Shown here piece by piece: positions 51,095 to 60,009 of a stretch of DNA of 64,000 nt. The translations under genes and the position numbers were made by a program. Source of the stretch: Mesorhizobium sp. (lineage in GTDB: Bacteria > Pseudomonadota > Alphaproteobacteria > Rhizobiales > Rhizobiaceae); NCBI GenBank assembly GCA_004017275.1, contig SAKE01000009.1:124001-188000 (forward strand), written 5' to 3'. The notes under the pieces were generated by a model. That model did no database searches and was not told where the DNA came from. It saw only the letters and a list, made by a program, of their open reading frames with translations. Each line of letters begins with the position of its first letter. Within the stretch, counting starts at the first letter, position 1.

Positions 51095-52192
51095 GTGCAT
51101 ATCATCCATCGGTTCAGGCCGATCGCCGCCGCGTCGCTGCTCGGCATCGCTGTGGCCCTCGCGGCCGCCCACACTACCCAGGCGGACGAAGGCGCCGCCC
51201 GACCGGAGGCAGCGGTCCCGCCAATGAAGCGCGTGACCGAAGCCAGGGCGAAGGCCGCGGCGGAGAACCCCGACGGCGCCGACCGTGTCTATGGCGGTAA
51301 CCAGGCCGAAAAAGGTGCCTATCCGTTCCAGGTGGCGCTGCTCACCACTGACAGGCTGGACGAGAACCCGGCTTCGCAGGCCAATGCCCAATTCTGCGGC
51401 GGCAGCCTGATCGCCCCGCAATGGGTGCTGACGGCAGCACACTGCCTCAACGACGATGGCCAGCCGATTTCGCCGGAGAGCGTCACCGTGTTGACCGGCG
51501 CCACCGAGCTTAGCGAGGGCAGGCGCCACAAGGTGGTGGAGGTCATCGTCAACGAAGGCTACAGCGAGCAGACGCTCGACAATGATCTCGGCCTGCTCCG
51601 GCTTGCCGAACCGGCCGATGCGCCGACCATCAAGGTCACCCATGACGCAACGCCCGAGACCGGCAAGACGACGGTCACCGGCTGGGGCAAGATGCAGGAC
51701 GGCACTTTTCCGACCACGCTGATGGTTGCCGACCTCGATCTGCAGCCGAACCAGGCCTGCAACAGCGGTATCAAGGCCATCTATGCGCATGATCTCAAGG
51801 CCGCACTTGGCGATCTGTCCCGCCGCATGCGCTATTCGGAAAAGGGCATCGACGCGGCCGCCAGTGCGATCGCCGCCGACATGACCGACCCGCTGACCGG
51901 CAACATGATCTGCGCCGGCACCACCAGCGGCGTGCGCGATGCCTGCAACGGCGACAGCGGCGGCCCATTGTTCATGACCGGCGCCGACGGGCCGGTTCAG
52001 GTCGGCGTCGTCAGCTGGGGCGAAGGCCCGGCGGACGGCAGTGCGGCCTGCGGCCACAAGGACGCCTACGGCATCTACACGCGGCTGGCCAACTACACCG
52101 ACTGGATGGAGGCGAAGATGAAAACCTCTGCTCCGGCGCCTGCCAAACCCAAGCCGGGACTGGGCACCGCGCAGAAGCCGAAGACGCCCTGA
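51095..52192 (+). CDS. exported S1-family trypsin-like serine protease
   Basis: This is a 365-residue protein. The start is a GTG at 51095 set by AGGAGG 8 bp upstream. A signal peptide (HRFRPIAAASLLGIAVALAAAH) is followed by a trypsin domain with the activation-like start 'VYGGNQAEKGAYPFQVAL'. The catalytic residues are His116 (TAAHC), Asp164 (DNDLGLLRL) and Ser288 (GDSGGPLF). 'NMICAGTTSGVRDACNGDSGG' places cysteines for disulphides. The C-terminal tail is Pro/Lys/Ala-rich. It is the plus-strand member of the divergent protease pair at the right edge of the caspase cluster. Confidence 0.88.
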   Translation: MHIIHRFRPIAAASLLGIAVALAAAHTTQADEGAARPEAAVPPMKRVTEARAKAAAENPDGADRVYGGNQAEKGAYPFQVALLTTDRLDENPASQANAQFCGGSLIAPQWVLTAAHCLNDDGQPISPESVTVLTGATELSEGRRHKVVEVIVNEGYSEQTLDNDLGLLRLAEPADAPTIKVTHDATPETGKTTVTGWGKMQDGTFPTTLMVADLDLQPNQACNSGIKAIYAHDLKAALGDLSRRMRYSEKGIDAAASAIAADMTDPLTGNMICAGTTSGVRDACNGDSGGPLFMTGADGPVQVGVVSWGEGPADGSAACGHKDAYGIYTRLANYTDWMEAKMKTSAPAPAKPKPGLGTAQKPKTP

Positions 52193-52217
52193 ACCACGGC
52201 CATTTCGCCTTCACATG

Positions 52218-52245
52218 AAAAACGGCGGGAGTGCCCGCCGTTTTT
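52218..52245. terminator. bidirectional terminator between the S1 protease and the aldo-keto reductase
   Basis: The perfect palindrome AAAAACGGCGGG-AGTG-CCCGCCGTTTTT lies in the gap between the convergent genes. The A and T runs on either side make it a factor-independent terminator in both directions. Confidence 0.9.
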
Positions 52246-52270
52246 GTTTTGCCGGCTTATCGAGTGGGCT

Positions 52271-53317
52271 TTATTTCCGCGGCGGGCCTTTGCGCTCGGC
52301 CGAAGCCGCCCACAGATTGATGTCGGACTCGCGCGCGTAAGTGTCGATCTCGGCGAGTTCGGCATCGCTGAAGTCGAGCACCTTGAGCGCGCCAACGCAG
52401 TCCTCGACTTGCTCCGGTCGGCTGGCGCCGATCAGTGCCGAGGTTACCCTGCCCTTGCGCAGCACCCAGGCCAGCGCCATCTGCGCCAGCGTCTGCCCGC
52501 GCTTGCCGGCGATGGCGTTGAGCGCCTGGATGTTTGCAATGGCCTTGTCGTTGATGAAGGCCGGTCGCAGCGACTTGCCCTGCGAGGCGCGGCTGCCGTC
52601 GGGAATGCCGCCGAGATACTTGTCGGTCAGCATGCCTTGCGCCAGCGGCGAAAACACGATGGAGCCGACGCCGAGCCCTTCGAGCGTGTCGAGCAGGCCG
52701 TCTTCCTCCACCCAGCGGTTCAGCATCGAATAGCTGGGTTGGTGGATGACGCAAGGCGTGCCAAGCTGCTTCAAGATATCGGCGGCCTCGCGCGTGCGCT
52801 GCGAATTATAGGACGAGATGCCGGCATAGAGCGCCTTGCCCGAGCGCACGGCATGGTCGAGCGCACCCATTGTTTCTTCCAGCGGCGTGTCGGGGTCGAA
52901 ACGGTGCGAATAGAAGATGTCGACATAGTCGAGCCCCATCCGCTTGAGGCTCTGGTCGAGGCTGGCCAGCATATATTTGCGCCCGCCCCATTCGCCGTAG
53001 GGACCGGCCCACATCTCGTAGCCGGCCTTGGTCGAGATGATCAGCTCGTCGCGATAGCCGGCGAAGTCGGTGCGCAGTATCTCGCCGAAAGCGGTCTCGG
53101 CCGAGCCGGGAGGCGGACCGTAATTGTTGGCGAGGTCGAAATGGGTGATGCCGAGGTCGAAGGCCTTGCGCGCGATCGCCTGCTTGGTCTTGTGCGGCGT
53201 GTCGTTGCCGAAATTATGCCACAACCCCAGCGAGATCGCCGGCAGCTTCAGGCCGGAGCGGCCACAGCGGTTGTAGACCATTTTTTCATAACGGTTTTCG
53301 GCGGGCGTGTAGGGCAT
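52271..53317 (-). CDS. aldo-keto reductase (YghZ/MgrA-like)
   Basis: This 348-residue aldo-keto reductase opens with 'YTPAENRYEKMVYNRCGRSGLKLPAISLGLWHNFG'. It carries 'ITHFDLANNYGPPPGSAETAFGEIL' (active-site Asp/Tyr), 'ISTKAGYEMWAGPYGEWGGRK' (Lys) and 'YVDIFYSHRFDPDTPLEETM' (His), as in the YghZ/L-glyceraldehyde 3-phosphate reductase group. It is the last gene of the sugar operon, 122 bp after the Gfo/Idh gene. The substrate is inferred to be a sugar-derived aldehyde. ATG at 53317 fits the family start. The gap holds a rhizobial-style CCCTCTC/GAGAGGG hairpin. Confidence 0.88.
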   Translation of the reverse strand: MPYTPAENRYEKMVYNRCGRSGLKLPAISLGLWHNFGNDTPHKTKQAIARKAFDLGITHFDLANNYGPPPGSAETAFGEILRTDFAGYRDELIISTKAGYEMWAGPYGEWGGRKYMLASLDQSLKRMGLDYVDIFYSHRFDPDTPLEETMGALDHAVRSGKALYAGISSYNSQRTREAADILKQLGTPCVIHQPSYSMLNRWVEEDGLLDTLEGLGVGSIVFSPLAQGMLTDKYLGGIPDGSRASQGKSLRPAFINDKAIANIQALNAIAGKRGQTLAQMALAWVLRKGRVTSALIGASRPEQVEDCVGALKVLDFSDAELAEIDTYARESDINLWAASAERKGPPRK

Positions 53318-53439
53318 GGGAAAATCCTCAAATGGAAGCGAGCCGGGTCGGTTGCCCTCACGACAACGCAGCGAACCGGCTTTGCCCCTCACCCTTACCC
53401 TCTCGCCGCCGGAACGGGGAGAGGGCAGAGGTGTGCTGC

Positions 53440-54582
53440 CTACTTCTTCTTTGCCAAAAGCTCTTTGGCTTGCTTGACGCCCAAGGCGGCCGGCCGTTCG
53501 CAGGTCGTTTGCATGGCGACGAACTTGCCGGTTTCGCCGGAGCGCAACAGCCCGGTCATTACGTCGACGGCATGCAGGGCCAGTTCCATCGAGCAGCGAT
53601 GCGGCCGGCCTTCGGCGATCGCCACCGCCATGTCGGCGAGGCCCGATGTGCGGTAGTTGGCCATCATGCCCTGCGAGTGCATTTCGTTGGGAACGCCGAA
53701 CGGGTGCTTCCATTTCGGCAGCTTCTTGACCGGCTTGCTGTCTTGCGTGAAGCGCACGTCGCCGCCGAAGAAATTCGGATCCGGCACGAACACCGTGCCC
53801 GTCTCGCCATAAAGTTCCATCGGCGCGTGGCCGTGAGCCCAGACGTCCCAGCTGGTGTTGAGCGTAATTACGGCACCATTCTCGAACTCCAGCAGGCCGT
53901 GGATGGTCGTAGGCGTGTTGACCGGGATTTTTTCGCCTGCACGCGGTTTTGAACTGATCGTGCGCTCCTTGGCCGGGGTCGTCGCAAAAGCCGCCACCTG
54001 CTTCACCGGCCCGATCAGCTGGATCAGATTGGTGATGTAATACGGCCCGATGTCGAGCACCGGTCCCGCGCCTGGCTGGAAGAAGAAATCCGGATTGGGG
54101 TGCCAGTGCTCCATGCCGTGGCCCATCACGTGGCAGGTGCCGCTGGTGATCTTGCCGAGTTTTCCCTCGTCGATCAACTCACGCACCAGCTGGTGCGCTC
54201 CGCCCAGGAAGGTGTCGGGCGCAGAACCTATGCGCAGCCCCTTCTTCTCCGCTCGCGCCTTCAGGTCCTGGCCCTCCTTGACCGACAGCACGAACGGCTT
54301 TTCCGAATAGACATGCTTGCCGGCGTCGAGCACCTGCTTCGATACCTCGTAGTGCACCGCCGGGATGGTCAGGTTGACGATGATGTCGATGTCGTCGGCC
54401 TTCAGCAGCCCGTCGACGGTTTCGGCGCGCAAACTGAACTCCTTCGCCCGCGCCCTAGCCACGTCCATGTTGATGTCGGCGCAGGCACGCATCTCGATGC
54501 CGCGGAACAGCGGCGCCAGCGAAAAATACGCCTTCGAGATGTTGCCGCAGCCGATGACGCCGATCCCAAGTTTCTTTGCCAT
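53440..54582 (-). CDS. Gfo/Idh/MocA-family oxidoreductase
   Basis: This is a 380-residue NAD(P)-dependent dehydrogenase. The N-terminal Rossmann fold has 'KLGIGVIGCGNISKAYF' (GxGxxG). The conserved 'YSEKPFVLSVKEGQDLKARAEKKGL' carries the EKP motif. The C-terminal alpha/beta domain holds 'GGAHQLVRELIDEGKLGKI' and 'VLDIGPYYITNLIQLIG' (active-site His/Lys region). Such enzymes oxidise sugars or inositol-like polyols, and the substrate is not readable. It lies 11 bp after the isomerase gene in the same operon. Confidence 0.88.
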   Translation of the reverse strand: MAKKLGIGVIGCGNISKAYFSLAPLFRGIEMRACADINMDVARARAKEFSLRAETVDGLLKADDIDIIVNLTIPAVHYEVSKQVLDAGKHVYSEKPFVLSVKEGQDLKARAEKKGLRIGSAPDTFLGGAHQLVRELIDEGKLGKITSGTCHVMGHGMEHWHPNPDFFFQPGAGPVLDIGPYYITNLIQLIGPVKQVAAFATTPAKERTISSKPRAGEKIPVNTPTTIHGLLEFENGAVITLNTSWDVWAHGHAPMELYGETGTVFVPDPNFFGGDVRFTQDSKPVKKLPKWKHPFGVPNEMHSQGMMANYRTSGLADMAVAIAEGRPHRCSMELALHAVDVMTGLLRSGETGKFVAMQTTCERPAALGVKQAKELLAKKK

Positions 54583-54593
54583 ACTGATTGCTC

Positions 54594-55340
54594 CTAGTAG
54601 GTCTTGGCGGCTGCGATCGAGCGGCGGGCGAAGCGCTCGATATCGTTCGGGTTGTCCTGTTCCATCACGTAGTATTGGGCGGCAGTCTTGGCGCGCAGCA
54701 CCTTGATCAGGCCGGCCCAGTCGATGGTGCCATGGCCGACATCCGACCAGCCATCCTCATCCAGCCCTTCACCGGGCTTGGCCATGTCCTTGACGTGGAC
54801 GGCGCTGATCCGCTTGCCGTGTTTCTCGATCCATGGCAGCGGATCGTCGCCGCCGCGCATCACCCAGGCGACGTCCATCTCCCAGCTGATGTCGGGCGCG
54901 GACGACAGGATGTGGTCCTGCGGCACCGATCCGTCGGCAAGTTTCTTGAACTCGAAATCATGATTGTGCCAGGCAAAGCCGTAGCCGGCCTTCTTTGCGG
55001 CCTCGCCGACCTTGGCCAGGCGTTCGCCGAAGCCGCGCCAGCCCGCCGCGTCGGATGGCCGCTGGTCGGGCATCAGGAAAGGGCAGATGAGCAGCGTGAT
55101 GCCGAGCGCATCGGCGGTTCTGCGCACGCCATCAAGGTCGTTCTCAAGCGCGTCGATCGAGAAATGCCCGGTCGGCATGGCGAGCCCGTTCTTGTCGAGC
55201 TCGGCGCGGAAGGCCTTGGGATCATCATAGACGCCGCCAAAACCTTCGACCTGTGTGTAGCCGAGCTTGCCGAGCATGGCGAGCACACCGTCCCAGGGTT
55301 GGAAATTGCGGGCGCTGTAAAGTTGGAATGACCAATTCAT
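54594..55340 (-). CDS. sugar phosphate isomerase/epimerase (xylose-isomerase-like TIM barrel)
   Basis: This is a 248-residue AP-endonuclease-2/xylose-isomerase-like TIM barrel ('WSFQLYSARNFQPWDGVLAMLGKLGYTQVEGFGG'). It has 'GFAWHNHDFEFKKL' and 'ISWEMDVAWVMRGGDDP', whose His/Glu/Asp are the likely metal ligands, and ends 'YYVMEQDNPNDIERFARRS'. Sequence of this kind is found with Gfo/Idh enzymes in sugar or inositol catabolism. It lies 30 bp after the ATPase gene and 11 bp before the dehydrogenase gene. Confidence 0.85.
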   Translation of the reverse strand: MNWSFQLYSARNFQPWDGVLAMLGKLGYTQVEGFGGVYDDPKAFRAELDKNGLAMPTGHFSIDALENDLDGVRRTADALGITLLICPFLMPDQRPSDAAGWRGFGERLAKVGEAAKKAGYGFAWHNHDFEFKKLADGSVPQDHILSSAPDISWEMDVAWVMRGGDDPLPWIEKHGKRISAVHVKDMAKPGEGLDEDGWSDVGHGTIDWAGLIKVLRAKTAAQYYVMEQDNPNDIERFARRSIAAAKTY

Positions 55341-55370
55341 CGTCTCTGTCCGTTTCTTTGGGCTTGGGAG

Positions 55371-56476
<1,106 letters not shown>

Positions 56477-56477
<1 letters not shown>

Positions 56478-57415
56478 CACCCCTTCACCGCACCGGCGGC
56501 GATGCCGCGCACGAAAAGCTTGCCGGAAATGAAGTAGACGATGAGCGGCACGAGCCCAGTCAGGATGGTTGCGGCCATGTTGACATTGTACTCCTTCACG
56601 CCTTGCACCGAATTGACGATGTTGTTGAGCTGCACCGTCATCGGATAGGTGTCGGGGCGGGTGTAGACGACGCCGAACAGGAAGTCGTTCCAGATGCCGG
56701 TCACCTGCAGGATGATGGCGACGACGAAGATCGGCAGCGACATCGGCAGCATGATGCGCAGGAAGATACCCCAGAAGCCGGCGCCGTCGACGCGCGCCGC
56801 CCGGAACAGCTCTTCCGGCATCGAGGAGAAATAATTGCGGAACAGCAGCGTCAAGATCGGCATGCCGAAAATGGAATGGACGATCACCAGGCCGCTGAGG
56901 CTGCCATAGAGGCCGATCTCGCGCAGGATGATGACGATCGGATAGATCATCACCTGGTAGGGGATGAAGGCGCCGACGATCAGGATGATGAAAAACGTAT
57001 CGGCGCCCTTGAAGCGCCAATTAGCCAACGCATAACCGTTCACCGAGGCGATGGCGATCGACAGCAGCACCGACGGCACGGTGATGCGCACCGAATTCCA
57101 GAAGCCGCGCGAAAGCCCGTCGCAATTGAGGCCGGTGCAGGCCGTTGACCACGCCTTGACCCACGGCTCGAAAGTGATTTCGAGCGGCGGCGAGAAGATG
57201 TTGCCGAGCCGTATCTCGGGCATGCCCTTGAGCGACGTGACGACCATCACGTAGAGCGGCAAGAGATAGTAGGCCGCCATGACAAACAAAGTGCCGTAGA
57301 GGAAGATGTTGCGGCGCGAAATCATGCGGCGCGGCTTCGGGCCGCAGGGGTCGATGATGTCCTGGCGCGCGCCGGCGGCAGTGCTCGTTTGAGCGGTGGT
57401 GTTTGCCATGTTCAT
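56477..57415 (-). CDS. CUT1 sugar ABC transporter permease (MalG type)
   Basis: The protein is 312 residues with six membrane helices and the EAA-like cytoplasmic loop 'EELFRAARVDGAGFWGIFLRIMLPMSLP'. A periplasmic loop 'TACTGLNCDGLSRGFWNSVRIT' after the first helix resembles glucose/mannose-type CUT1 permeases. The start is the ATG at 57415, which overlaps the stop of the upstream permease (ATGA). The frame is open further upstream, inside that gene. Confidence 0.92.
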
Positions 57416-58299
57416 TTGCGCCGCCCGAATTCGAGATAGGCCCAAGGAACGATGACGATCGCCACTGAAAGCAGCATCATGGTCGAGGCGGCAAAACCTT
57501 GGCCGAGGTTCTGGGCGAAGAACATATAATCGTAGACGTATTTGGCCGGCACTTCGGAAGCGATGCCAGGGCCGCCGCTGGTCTGCGCCACGACGAGGTC
57601 ATAGACCTTGACGATACCGGAGGCGATGATGACGAGCGTGGTGATGAAGACCGGCCGCATCATCGGGATGACGATGAACAGATAGGTCTTCCACATCGGA
57701 ATCCCATCCACCCGCGCCGCCTTCCAGATATCCTCGTCGATGCCGCGCAGGCCGGCCAGCATCAGGCACATGATCAGCCCGGTGCCCTGCCACAGCGCCG
57801 CGATCGATATGCCGTAGATGACGATGCTGGAATTGTAGAGCGGGTCGAAGCTGAAGCTCGTCCAGCCTAGGTCCCGCACCACATGCTGGATGCCGAAATC
57901 CGGATTGAGCAGCCACTGCCAGACCAGGCCGGTGACGATGAAGGAGAGCGCGAAGGGATAGAGGAAGATGGTGCGGAACGTGTCCTCGAAGCGGATCTTC
58001 TGGTCGAGCAGCGCGGCAAGAAGGAAGCCGATGACCAGTGAGAACACCAGCGAGATGGCGCCGTAGATCAACAGGTTCTCGATCGAGATCAGCCAGCGCG
58101 GTGTCGCCCACAGCCGGTAATACTGGTCGAGCCCGACGAAATTCAGCCGCGGCAAGAGCTTCGAATTGGTGAAGGAATAGAGCACCGTCCAGAGGGTGCC
58201 ACCGACGAAAACCACCATCGCGGTGAGGATCATCGGGATCGAGGCGACCTTCGCATTGAGGTTGCGGAACAGCGGGTTGGGGCGTTCGCTCTTGCTCAT
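57412..58299 (-). CDS. CUT1 sugar ABC transporter permease (MalF type)
   Basis: The protein is 295 residues with six membrane helices ('VASIPMILTAMVVFVGGTLWTVLYSFT', 'ISLVFSLVIGFLLAALLDQ', 'FLYPFALSFIVTGLVWQWLLNPDFG') and the EAA loop 'EDIWKAARVDGIPMWKTYLFIVIPMMRP'. ATG at 58299 (MSKSERPN) is preferred to an upstream in-frame ATG. It follows the solute-binding protein gene by 81 bp and overlaps the second permease by 4 bp. Confidence 0.92.
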   Translation of the reverse strand: MSKSERPNPLFRNLNAKVASIPMILTAMVVFVGGTLWTVLYSFTNSKLLPRLNFVGLDQYYRLWATPRWLISIENLLIYGAISLVFSLVIGFLLAALLDQKIRFEDTFRTIFLYPFALSFIVTGLVWQWLLNPDFGIQHVVRDLGWTSFSFDPLYNSSIVIYGISIAALWQGTGLIMCLMLAGLRGIDEDIWKAARVDGIPMWKTYLFIVIPMMRPVFITTLVIIASGIVKVYDLVVAQTSGGPGIASEVPAKYVYDYMFFAQNLGQGFAASTMMLLSVAIVIVPWAYLEFGRRK

Positions 58300-58380
58300 C
58301 TCGTCAGCCGGCTGGGTAAGGGCGGTGCGGTCCCGGCCCTGCGTTCGCAAGGCCGGGAGCGAGGTGGGTTGCCTCCAACG

Positions 58381-59619
58381 TCAGTCAGCCGAACCGATGA
58401 GGTCGGCGAAGCGCTTCTGCGCGGCTTCGACGGTCAGTTCCGGCTTGGCGAAGAATTCGGCGAAAAGATCTTCCTTCTGCTTCTGGGTGTCCTGCGAAAG
58501 CAGCTGGTCCGTCCACGGTATGACGGCGCCCTTGGCGAGGATCGCCAAGCCCTTCTTCATGCAGTCGTTCGCGGCATTGAGATCGACGTCGCCGCGCACC
58601 GGCAGAGAACCCTTCTTTAGATTGAAAGCGACCTGCGTCTTGGGATCGAGCAGCGTCTCGGCTAGCACCTCCTGCGCCTTGCTCTTGTCGGCATCCTTGA
58701 GCACCGGGAAGTAGAAGGCGTCGCCGCCGGTGGCGATGACCTCGTTCAGCCCAAGGCCCGGAAGGCAGGTATAATCCTTGCCGGCGGTCTTGCCGGCAAC
58801 CTGGAACTCGCCCTGCGCCCAGTCGCCCATGATCTGGCCGCCGGCCTTGCCGGTGATGACCAGGTTGGTCGCCTGGTTCCAGTCCTGCACATTGGTGTTC
58901 TTCGCCATCTTGCGGGCATCGTCCGCGGCCTTGAAGACCTTGGCGACTTCAGGCCCGGCGGCAAATGTCGCATCCTTGTCCTTGTAGACCTTGAGGAACG
59001 CATCCGTGCCACCGACCGCTGCCAGAAGCACGTCGAAGGCGCCGGAGGACTGCCAGGCCTGTCCGCCGACGGCGAGCGGGATGATGCCGGCCTTTTCCAG
59101 CGCGGGCGCTGCCGCAACGAATTCATTCCAGTCCTTCGGCAACGGCACGCCGGCCTTTTCGAAAGCCTCGTTGGAGAGCCACAGCCACTGCCACGAATGG
59201 ATGTTGACGGGCACGCAATAGATCTTGCCGTCGATGGTGCAGCTGTCGAGCAGGCTCTTCGGCCGCACAACTTCCGTCCACTTGCCCTTGGTGGCGACGT
59301 CGGTGAGGTCGCGCATCAGGCCGGCCTGCACCAGTTCCTCCGCCTGCCGGCCGTGGTTGAACTGCGTGGCGCCCATCGGATCGCCACCGGTGATGCGGCT
59401 GATCATGATCGGCCGCGCCGTGCCGCCGGAGCCGGCAATGGCGCCGTCGACCCAATGATTGCCCGTTGCGTCGAATGCCTTGGCAAGTTCCGCAACCGCC
59501 GCAGCCTCGCCGCCCGACGTCCACCAATGGGTGACTTCAAGGTCGGTCGCGGCCGCCGGGCCGGCAAACTGCAGTGCGGCCGTTGCTGCCAGCGCAGCGG
59601 TCAAAAGTCTGTATCGCAT
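58381..59619 (-). CDS. CUT1 sugar ABC transporter solute-binding protein
   Basis: This 412-residue periplasmic protein has a signal peptide (MRYRLLTAALAATAALQFAG, then PAAA). The mature part starts 'LEVTHWWTSGGEAAAVAELA', as in glucose/mannose-type CUT1 binding proteins, and continues 'VDGAIAGSGGTARPIMISRI'. Which sugar is bound is inferred to be a hexose or disaccharide. The ATG at 59619 follows GGGAGGAG. The gene is the first of the operon, and a LacI-type operator lies 16-35 bp upstream of it. Confidence 0.92.
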   Translation of the reverse strand: MRYRLLTAALAATAALQFAGPAAATDLEVTHWWTSGGEAAAVAELAKAFDATGNHWVDGAIAGSGGTARPIMISRITGGDPMGATQFNHGRQAEELVQAGLMRDLTDVATKGKWTEVVRPKSLLDSCTIDGKIYCVPVNIHSWQWLWLSNEAFEKAGVPLPKDWNEFVAAAPALEKAGIIPLAVGGQAWQSSGAFDVLLAAVGGTDAFLKVYKDKDATFAAGPEVAKVFKAADDARKMAKNTNVQDWNQATNLVITGKAGGQIMGDWAQGEFQVAGKTAGKDYTCLPGLGLNEVIATGGDAFYFPVLKDADKSKAQEVLAETLLDPKTQVAFNLKKGSLPVRGDVDLNAANDCMKKGLAILAKGAVIPWTDQLLSQDTQKQKEDLFAEFFAKPELTVEAAQKRFADLIGSAD

Positions 59620-59634
59620 TTCGGCTCCTCCCAG

Positions 59635-59654
59635 AATCTGAAACGTTACAGATT
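59635..59654. promoter_or_regulatory. LacI-type operator 1 at the sugar operon promoter
   Basis: The palindrome AATCTGAAACGTTACAGATT is symmetrical apart from one pair and centred on AACGTT, as usual for LacI/GalR sites. It lies just downstream of a minus-strand promoter candidate (TTGCGC at 59679-59684, TATCGA at 59656-59661, 17-bp spacer), so a bound repressor would block transcription start. The same 14-bp core occurs inverted at 59897-59910. Confidence 0.75.
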
Positions 59655-59655
59655 T

Positions 59656-59684
59656 TCGATACGGCAATTGCGTAAGCTGCGCAA
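59656..59684 (-). promoter_or_regulatory. candidate promoter of the sugar ABC operon
   Basis: TTGCGC and TATCGA on the minus strand are separated by 17 bp, about 37 bp upstream of the solute-binding protein ATG. The operator at 59635-59654 covers the predicted start. Confidence 0.45.
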
Positions 59685-59896
59685 CCCCTCGGGCAAAGGC
59701 GGCCCGATGTTTTTTCGAGGCGCGAACAAATTCCTTGCGCGAAAGCCGGCCAGCAACGGCACGGATCTCGTTGCGGCGCCGAAAAATCATGCTGCAGCGC
59801 AAGAAATTCGCCAGGGCCGTGTTTGACCCGACCACTCTGTCGGCCTCGAAACCATTGCCAGGCCGCGGGATTAAGAGGCGTGGCGATATTGGCAAT

Positions 59897-59910
59897 CTGT
59901 AACGTTTCAG
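59897..59910. promoter_or_regulatory. LacI-type operator 2 upstream of the regulator gene
   Basis: CTGTAACGTTTCAG is the exact reverse complement of the core of operator 1 (CTGAAACGTTACAG). It lies about 100 bp upstream of the lacI-family gene and 246-260 bp from operator 1. Two sites on a 390-bp divergent region (59620-60009) suit looping and autoregulation. No gene is seen in the rest of that region. Confidence 0.72.
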
Positions 59911-60009
59911 TGTATTGAGGCTTCGCTGGGGTTGGCACGCATATCGTATTGCAGCGGCGGCGATTGCCGACCCGGCCTGAGGCTGCTATGCGCCTGACGG
60001 GCGGGACGA

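Noticed and set aside
39162..52192. Cytoplasmic STAND/Avs-type or other known phage-defence system using caspase or trypsin effectors
   Set aside because: There is no NTPase, TPR sensor, nuclease or reverse transcriptase, and every protein has an export signal.
53398..53425. CCCTCTC / GAGAGGG hairpin between the Gfo/Idh and aldo-keto reductase genes
   Set aside because: It resembles common proteobacterial intergenic repeats, but with one short copy in this window I could not define an element.
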